From assembly GCA_013812805.1 (NCBI GenBank), contig JACCSV010000015.1:1-9946 (forward strand): 9,946 bases of DNA, given 5' to 3'. A model generated the notes under the pieces. That model was given only the letters and a program-made list of their open reading frames with translations, did not search any database and was not told the DNA's origin. How positions within the stretch are numbered: the first letter of the stretch is position 1; every line of letters starts with the position of its first letter. Source of the DNA: Sphingomonas sp. (GTDB lineage: Bacteria > Pseudomonadota > Alphaproteobacteria > Sphingomonadales > Sphingomonadaceae). Made by a program: the position numbers and the translations under genes. This document shows positions 5,871 to 9,946 of this stretch, in pieces.

Positions 5871-6172
5871 TCCTTCGCTTCAGCGTCTATGACGTGCGGA
5901 AAATACCGGCGATCCCACTCATCGAGCCGGAAGAGAATCTTCACGCAGTCGATGATCACTTCTCGATCAGAATTATAGATTCGCGTTTGAAGCGGCACGT
6001 CGATGGTCCAGGTCTCGTCTTGCAGATGAAAATGCTCCGATTGCTCATCCAAATGGGTTAGCTCCTCCACCAGCAGATCGCGACCCTCTGGATTCAAGTA
6101 GATCAGCAACTCGGCAGGCTGACCCTCCTCGGTTCTTTCAAGAGCAAACGTTATGCGCGCTTTCGCCATCAT
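5867..6172 (-). CDS. Small unknown protein between carboxylase subunits (possible Imm32-like immunity protein)
   Basis: The product is 101 residues if the first ATG (6172) is used, 100 if the adjacent second ATG (6169) is used. The first ATG shares its A with the TGA of the carboxylase beta gene (TGATG), and the stop overlaps the alpha start (ATGA), so it sits tightly inside the operon. Visible features are strands ARITFALER and AELLIYLNPEG, a helix GRDLLVEELTHL, then SEHFHLQDETW (residues 45-55), VKILFRLDEWDRRYFPHV and an acidic tail; there is no signal or membrane segment. The NPEG...helix...HFHL pattern reminds me of small Imm32-type immunity proteins, but this is recollection only. It is not a usual component of the carboxylase. 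A hand count gives about 52% G+C over 5881-6180, against 68-72% in sampled blocks of the beta gene, suggesting insertion. Confidence 0.75.
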   Translation of the reverse strand: MMAKARITFALERTEEGQPAELLIYLNPEGRDLLVEELTHLDEQSEHFHLQDETWTIDVPLQTRIYNSDREVIIDCVKILFRLDEWDRRYFPHVIDAEAKE

Positions 6173-7773
6173 CACATCCGGAACACGCCGAACTGCGGGC
6201 GTTCGGGGATGGGCGCATTGAGGCAAGCCGCGAAGGCCAGGCCGAGCACGTCGCGCGTCTGGGCGGGGTCGATGATGCCGTCGTCCCACAGCCGTGCGGT
6301 CGCGTGCCAGGGGTTGCCCTGCGCTTCGTAATCGTCGCGGATCGGCTGCTTAAAGGCTTCGGCTTCTTCCGGGGTCCATTTCGCGGCGTCGCGGTGGACG
6401 GTGGCGAGCACGCTTGCCGCCTGCTCGCCGCCCATGACGCTGATGCGGCTGTTGGGCCAGGTGAACAGGAACCGCGGCGAGAATGCGCGGCCGGCCATGC
6501 CGTAATTGCCGGCGCCGAAGCTGCCGCCGATCAGGACCGTGATCTTGGGCACTTGCGCCGTCGCTACCGCGGTCACCAGCTTGGCGCCGTGCTTGGCGAT
6601 GCCCTCGGCCTCATACTTCCCGCCGACCATGAAGCCGGAGATGTTCTGCAGAAACAGCAGAGGCGTTCGGCGTTGCGCCGCAAGCTCGATGAAATGCGCG
6701 CCCTTGACCGCGCTTTCGGAGAACAGGATTCCATTATTGGCGAGGATCGCCACCGGAATGCCCCAGATGTGCGCGAACCCGCACACCAGCGTAGTTCCGT
6801 AGAGCGGCTTGAATTCGTGGAACTCGGAGCCGTCGACGATCCGCGCGATCAACTCGCGCACGTCGTACGGCGAGCGCACATCCCGCGGAATAATCCCGTA
6901 AAGCTCTTTGGTATCGAAGGCCGGCGGACGCGGCTCGCGAAGCTCGAGCCCGGCCCCCTCTCCCGGCTGGAGCGTCGAGACAATATCGCGGACGATGGTC
7001 AGCGCATGCTCGTCACTCTCGGCGAGATGATCGACGACGCCCGACTTGCGCGCGTGCAAATCGCCGCCGCCCAGCTCCTCGGCGCTGATCTCCTCGCCCG
7101 TTGCTGCTTTAACCAGCGGCGGGCCGGCGAGGAAGATCGTCCCCTGCTCGCGGACGATGACGCTTTCGTCGCTCATTGCCGGCACGTAGGCGCCGCCGGC
7201 GGTGCAGCTGCCCATCACGCAGGCGATCTGGGCGATGCCCTTCGCGCTCATCTGCGCCTGGTTGAAAAAGATGCGCCCGAAGTGGTCGCGGTCGGGGAAC
7301 ACCTCTGCCTGGTGCGGCAGGTTGGCGCCGCCGGAATCGACCAGATAGACGCACGGCAACCGGTTCGCTTCCGCAATCTCCTGCGCGCGCAGATGTTTCT
7401 TGACCGTCATCGGGTAATAGGTGCCGCCTTTGACCGTCGCGTCGTTGCACACGATCATCACCTGCCGGCCCGACACCCGGCCGATGCCCGCGATCAGCCC
7501 GGCGCCGGGCACTCCGCCCTTGTACACGTCGAAGGCCGCAAGCTGGCCGATCTCGAGGAACGGGGAGCCAGGATCGAGCAGCCGCTCGACGCGGTCGCGG
7601 GGCAGCAATTTGCCGCGCGCCACGTGCCGGTCGCGATGCTGGACCGGCCCGCCCTTGGCGGCCTTGGCAACGTCAGCGCGAAGCTTGTCGGCAAGCGCGC
7701 GGTTGTGGGCGGCTCGGGCGCGAAACTCGTCGCCCTCGAGGTCCAGCTTGCTGTCGATGCGCGGAGCGCTCAT
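6172..7773 (-). CDS. liuB: 3-methylcrotonyl-CoA carboxylase beta subunit (carboxyltransferase)
   Basis: The 533-residue product transfers the carboxyl group from biotin to 3-methylcrotonyl-CoA, yielding 3-methylglutaconyl-CoA in leucine catabolism. Both crotonase-fold halves are present. The N-terminal half carries MTVKKHLRAQEIAEANRLP (122-140), VDSGGANLP (145-153) and MGSCTAGGAYVPAM (187-200). The C-terminal half carries LANNGILFSESAVKGAHFI (344-362), NISGFMVGGKYEAEGIAKHG (377-396), GGSFGAGNYGMAGRAF (416-431) and WPNSRISVMGGEQAA (439-453). These segments are characteristic of methylcrotonyl rather than propionyl-CoA carboxylases. ATG 7773 is preceded by GGAG and an AGAAG stretch; the frame is open to 7938, but the extra N-terminus lacks family resemblance. 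It is the first gene of the minus-strand cluster and diverges from the M13 peptidase gene across 121 bases. Confidence 0.95.
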   Translation of the reverse strand: MSAPRIDSKLDLEGDEFRARAAHNRALADKLRADVAKAAKGGPVQHRDRHVARGKLLPRDRVERLLDPGSPFLEIGQLAAFDVYKGGVPGAGLIAGIGRVSGRQVMIVCNDATVKGGTYYPMTVKKHLRAQEIAEANRLPCVYLVDSGGANLPHQAEVFPDRDHFGRIFFNQAQMSAKGIAQIACVMGSCTAGGAYVPAMSDESVIVREQGTIFLAGPPLVKAATGEEISAEELGGGDLHARKSGVVDHLAESDEHALTIVRDIVSTLQPGEGAGLELREPRPPAFDTKELYGIIPRDVRSPYDVRELIARIVDGSEFHEFKPLYGTTLVCGFAHIWGIPVAILANNGILFSESAVKGAHFIELAAQRRTPLLFLQNISGFMVGGKYEAEGIAKHGAKLVTAVATAQVPKITVLIGGSFGAGNYGMAGRAFSPRFLFTWPNSRISVMGGEQAASVLATVHRDAAKWTPEEAEAFKQPIRDDYEAQGNPWHATARLWDDGIIDPAQTRDVLGLAFAACLNAPIPERPQFGVFRM

Positions 7774-7894
7774 CGCTTCTTGTTCTCCGTTGGTCGAACA
7801 GACGTGCCGGTTAGCGCCTAGCGGGGCGGGCGTCGCTTGCAAAGCGGGGCGCACGGGGGCAGCCGTGGCGTGACCCCGCATGGAGACTCCCCAC
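7774..7894. promoter_or_regulatory. Divergent intergenic region between the carboxylase operon and the M13 peptidase gene
   Basis: These 121 bases must hold at least the promoter of the carboxylase cluster and probably that of the peptidase gene. I see no convincing sigma-70-type boxes on either strand. A TTGCAA near 7838 lacks a partner -10. A near-repeat CGCTAGGCGCTA lies on the minus strand around 7811-7822 and could be a regulator site, but the evidence is weak. The call rests on gene geometry only. Confidence 0.4.
7882..7886 (+). promoter_or_regulatory. Ribosome binding site deciding the M13 peptidase start
   Basis: GGAGA lies 8 bases before ATG 7895. An in-frame ATG at 7880 would add five residues (METPH) ahead of the positively charged signal-peptide start, but it has no purine-rich site upstream and would contain this GGAGA inside the gene. 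Confidence 0.65.
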
Positions 7895-9946
7895 ATGAAG
7901 CGCACCCGTCTGCTGATGATCGCGTCGACCCTCGGCATGGCTGCCGCAACCGGTGCTTGCCGTTCCGGCGAAGACGCTCAAGTCGAGGCCGCTCAAGGCA
8001 CCGAGCTCGGAATCAATGCGGCGGCGATGGACAAGTCGGTGACGCCCGGCGACGATTTCTATCACTATGCCAACGGGGCGTGGATGAAAGAGGCGGAGAT
8101 CCCTGGCGACCGCGCATCCGTCGGCGGCTTCCTGATCGCCGACCAGGAGCGCGAGAAGAACAGCCGCGGACTGCTCGACCAATTGCTCAAGGGCGATCCC
8201 GCCGCCGGCACCAACGAAGGCCGAGTTGCTAATTACTACAAGGCCTATGCGGACACCGCGGCGATCGATCGCGCCGGGATCGCGCCGGCCCGCGGCGACT
8301 TGGGCGCGATTGCCCGGATCGCTGACAAGAGGGCGCTGTCGGCGGCGATCGGAAGCACGATCCGAGCCGACGTCGACCCGCTCAATTCGACCAATTACCA
8401 GACCGACAATCTGTTCGGCATCTTCGTCACCCAGGGCCTCAACACGCCCGGTCAGACCCTGCCCTATATCCTGCAGGGCGGGCTCGGCATGCCCGAGCGC
8501 CAATATTATTTGTCGGCCGACGGCAAGATGGGCGAGCTTCGCGGCAAGTATAAAGCCTATATCGAGACCGTGATGAAGGCGGCCGGACATGCCGACGCGG
8601 CCGGCGCCGCCAATCGCATCATGGCGCTAGAAACCAAGATCGCCCAGGCGCACGCCACTCGTGAGGAGAGCGAGGATTTCGCCAAAGGCGCGACGGTGTG
8701 GACCCGAGCCGAGCTGGAGCGCAACGCCCCGGGGATCGACTGGGGCGCCCTGCTCGGCGCCGCCCAGCTGGGCAATGCGCAGCGCTTCCAGGCCTATCAT
8801 TCGGGCTCCATCCCCAGGCTGGCGCGGCTGGTCGGCACCGAGCCGCTGGATGCGTGGAAGGAATGGCTGGCGTTCCACACGCTCAACCAACAGGCCAACG
8901 TGCTCGGCAACCCGATCCGCGATGCCTCCTTCGCCTTCTTCGGCACTGCGCTCAACGGCACGCCGCAGCAGCGCCCGCGCGATCTGCAGGCCCTGAACGC
9001 GACCAGCAACGCTCTCCAGGACGCGGTCGGCAAGCTTTACGTCGACAAATATTTCCCCGCCTCGGCCAAGGCCCAGGTCCAGACCATGGTCGACGGCATC
9101 AAGACCGCGTTCGGCAAGCGCGTTCAGGGGCTCGACTGGATGGCGCCGTCGACCAAGCAGGAAGCGCTCAAAAAGGTGCAATCGATCGTCGTCGGAGTCG
9201 GTTATCCCAACAGCTGGCGCGACTATTCCGCGGTCGCGATCAGCCCGACCGACGCTTACGCCAATCAGAAAGCCGCCGGCCTGGCCGAATACCGGCATCA
9301 GATCGCCAAGATCGGCAAGCCCATGGACCGCAACGAATGGTGGATGCCGCCGCAACTGGTCAACGCCGTTAACCTGCCGGTGCAAAACGCCCTGAACTTC
9401 CCCGCCGCGATCCTGGTGCGCCCGTTCTTCGATCCCAAGGCCGACCCCGCCTTCAACTATGGCGCGATCGGCAGCGTCATCGGCCATGAGATCAGCCACA
9501 GCTTCGACAATAATGGCGCCTTGTTCGATTCCACCGGCCGGCTTCGCAACTGGTGGACCCCGGCCGACTTCGCGCGCTTCAAGCAGGCGGGTGATGCGCT
9601 TGCTGCGCAATATGATGCGTATGAGGCGCTCCCGGGCCTCAACGTCAACGGCAGGCTGACGCTCGGCGAGAATATCTCGGACGTCGCCGGCATCACTGCC
9701 GCATACGACGCCTACCGCGCCTCGCTCGGCGGCAAGGAAGCGCCGGTGATCGACGGCTTCACCGGCGACCAGCGCTTCTTCCTGGCTTACGCCCAGGCCT
9801 GGGCGACGAAGATGCGCGACGAAGCCCTTCGCGGCCGGATCGCGACCGGCGCCCACGCGCCCGGCAATTTCCGGGCGCTGACCGTGCGCAATCTCGATGC
9901 CTGGTACCCGGCGTTCAACGTCCAGCAGGGGCAGAAGCTTTATCTG
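7895..9946 (+). CDS. Exported M13-family zinc metallopeptidase (neprilysin/PepO-like), 3' end cut by the window
   Basis: The frame gives 684 residues without a stop and reaches the window edge at a codon boundary. The final residues QKLYL normally precede a short C-terminal tail, so about ten residues are probably missing. Residues 1-22 are an export signal (MKRTRLL, a hydrophobic core, then ...ATGAC) with Cys22 in a weak lipobox, so a periplasmic lipoprotein is possible. The N-terminal M13 domain spans roughly 35-430. The catalytic domain has zinc-binding HEISH (531-535), ENISD (592-596; Glu592 as third ligand, Asp596) and HAPGNFR (654-660; substrate and transition-state residues). M13 enzymes cleave small peptides. 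The usual substrate-binding NAYY/NAFY is NAVN here (490-493). The gene diverges from the carboxylase operon and appears functionally unrelated to it. Confidence 0.93.
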   Translation, partial: MKRTRLLMIASTLGMAAATGACRSGEDAQVEAAQGTELGINAAAMDKSVTPGDDFYHYANGAWMKEAEIPGDRASVGGFLIADQEREKNSRGLLDQLLKGDPAAGTNEGRVANYYKAYADTAAIDRAGIAPARGDLGAIARIADKRALSAAIGSTIRADVDPLNSTNYQTDNLFGIFVTQGLNTPGQTLPYILQGGLGMPERQYYLSADGKMGELRGKYKAYIETVMKAAGHADAAGAANRIMALETKIAQAHATREESEDFAKGATVWTRAELERNAPGIDWGALLGAAQLGNAQRFQAYHSGSIPRLARLVGTEPLDAWKEWLAFHTLNQQANVLGNPIRDASFAFFGTALNGTPQQRPRDLQALNATSNALQDAVGKLYVDKYFPASAKAQVQTMVDGIKTAFGKRVQGLDWMAPSTKQEALKKVQSIVVGVGYPNSWRDYSAVAISPTDAYANQKAAGLAEYRHQIAKIGKPMDRNEWWMPPQLVNAVNLPVQNALNFPAAILVRPFFDPKADPAFNYGAIGSVIGHEISHSFDNNGALFDSTGRLRNWWTPADFARFKQAGDALAAQYDAYEALPGLNVNGRLTLGENISDVAGITAAYDAYRASLGGKEAPVIDGFTGDQRFFLAYAQAWATKMRDEALRGRIATGAHAPGNFRALTVRNLDAWYPAFNVQQGQKLYL

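Noticed and set aside
4104..5978. 624-codon open frame on the plus strand opposite the carboxylase alpha gene
   Set aside because: It is antisense to a protein with complete biotin-carboxylase and biotinyl motifs. Long antisense frames are expected at this GC content, and the translation is Arg/His/Ala-rich without any domain.
6304..7821. 505-codon plus-strand open frame opposite the carboxylase beta gene
   Set aside because: Same reason: a compositional shadow with no recognisable motif, while the minus strand encodes a full carboxyltransferase.
8627..9856. 409-codon minus-strand open frame opposite the M13 peptidase
   Set aside because: The plus strand carries an intact M13 peptidase with HEISH, ENISD and HAPGNFR; the antisense frame is Gly/Ala/Arg-rich noise.

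Overview
This GC-rich window (mostly 65-70% G+C) looks like chromosome from an alphaproteobacterium, most likely of the Sphingomonadales. The pointers are the style of the conserved hypothetical proteins, the M13 peptidase with an N-terminal export signal, and a paired 'GTCACCCCGG-type' palindromic repeat of a kind common between alphaproteobacterial genes. The lineage is inferred from recognition, not from a search.

Layout. (1) Positions 69-882, plus strand: an XRE-type regulator with a degenerate S24/LexA-like C-terminal domain, a 34-residue single-span membrane mini-protein, a GC-rich hairpin and a complete tRNA-Val(UAC). (2) Positions 899-2251: a minus-strand winged-helix (MarR-like) protein and a divergently transcribed 97-residue conserved-looking hypothetical. 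(3) Positions 2248-7773, all minus strand: a leucine-degradation block read from 7773 leftwards. It holds the 3-methylcrotonyl-CoA carboxylase beta subunit, a ~101-residue unknown protein, the biotin-carrying alpha subunit, a short-chain dehydrogenase of the 3-hydroxyacyl-CoA dehydrogenase II type, and CysQ. The first three genes are joined by TGATG and ATGA stop/start overlaps. An 85-base pair of inverted hairpins lies between the alpha subunit and the dehydrogenase. (4) Positions 7895-9946, plus strand: an exported M13 (neprilysin-like) zinc metallopeptidase that runs off the right edge with probably only about ten residues missing.

How the genes work together: the two carboxylase subunits make the enzyme that carboxylates 3-methylcrotonyl-CoA in leucine catabolism. 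The dehydrogenase plausibly acts on branched or short acyl-CoA intermediates of the same kind of pathway. CysQ, which recycles PAP or acts on a related phosphate ester, appears to be a neighbour rather than a pathway member. Isovaleryl-CoA dehydrogenase, methylglutaconyl-CoA hydratase and HMG-CoA lyase are not in the window.

Most of the window is ordinary core genome, and I see no phage, CRISPR, transposon or large defence system. The items most worth a second look are the low-GC, translationally coupled small gene lodged between the two carboxylase subunits (it resembles a small immunity-type protein), and the two-hairpin repeat, whose stems differ by three compensatory base-pair changes.
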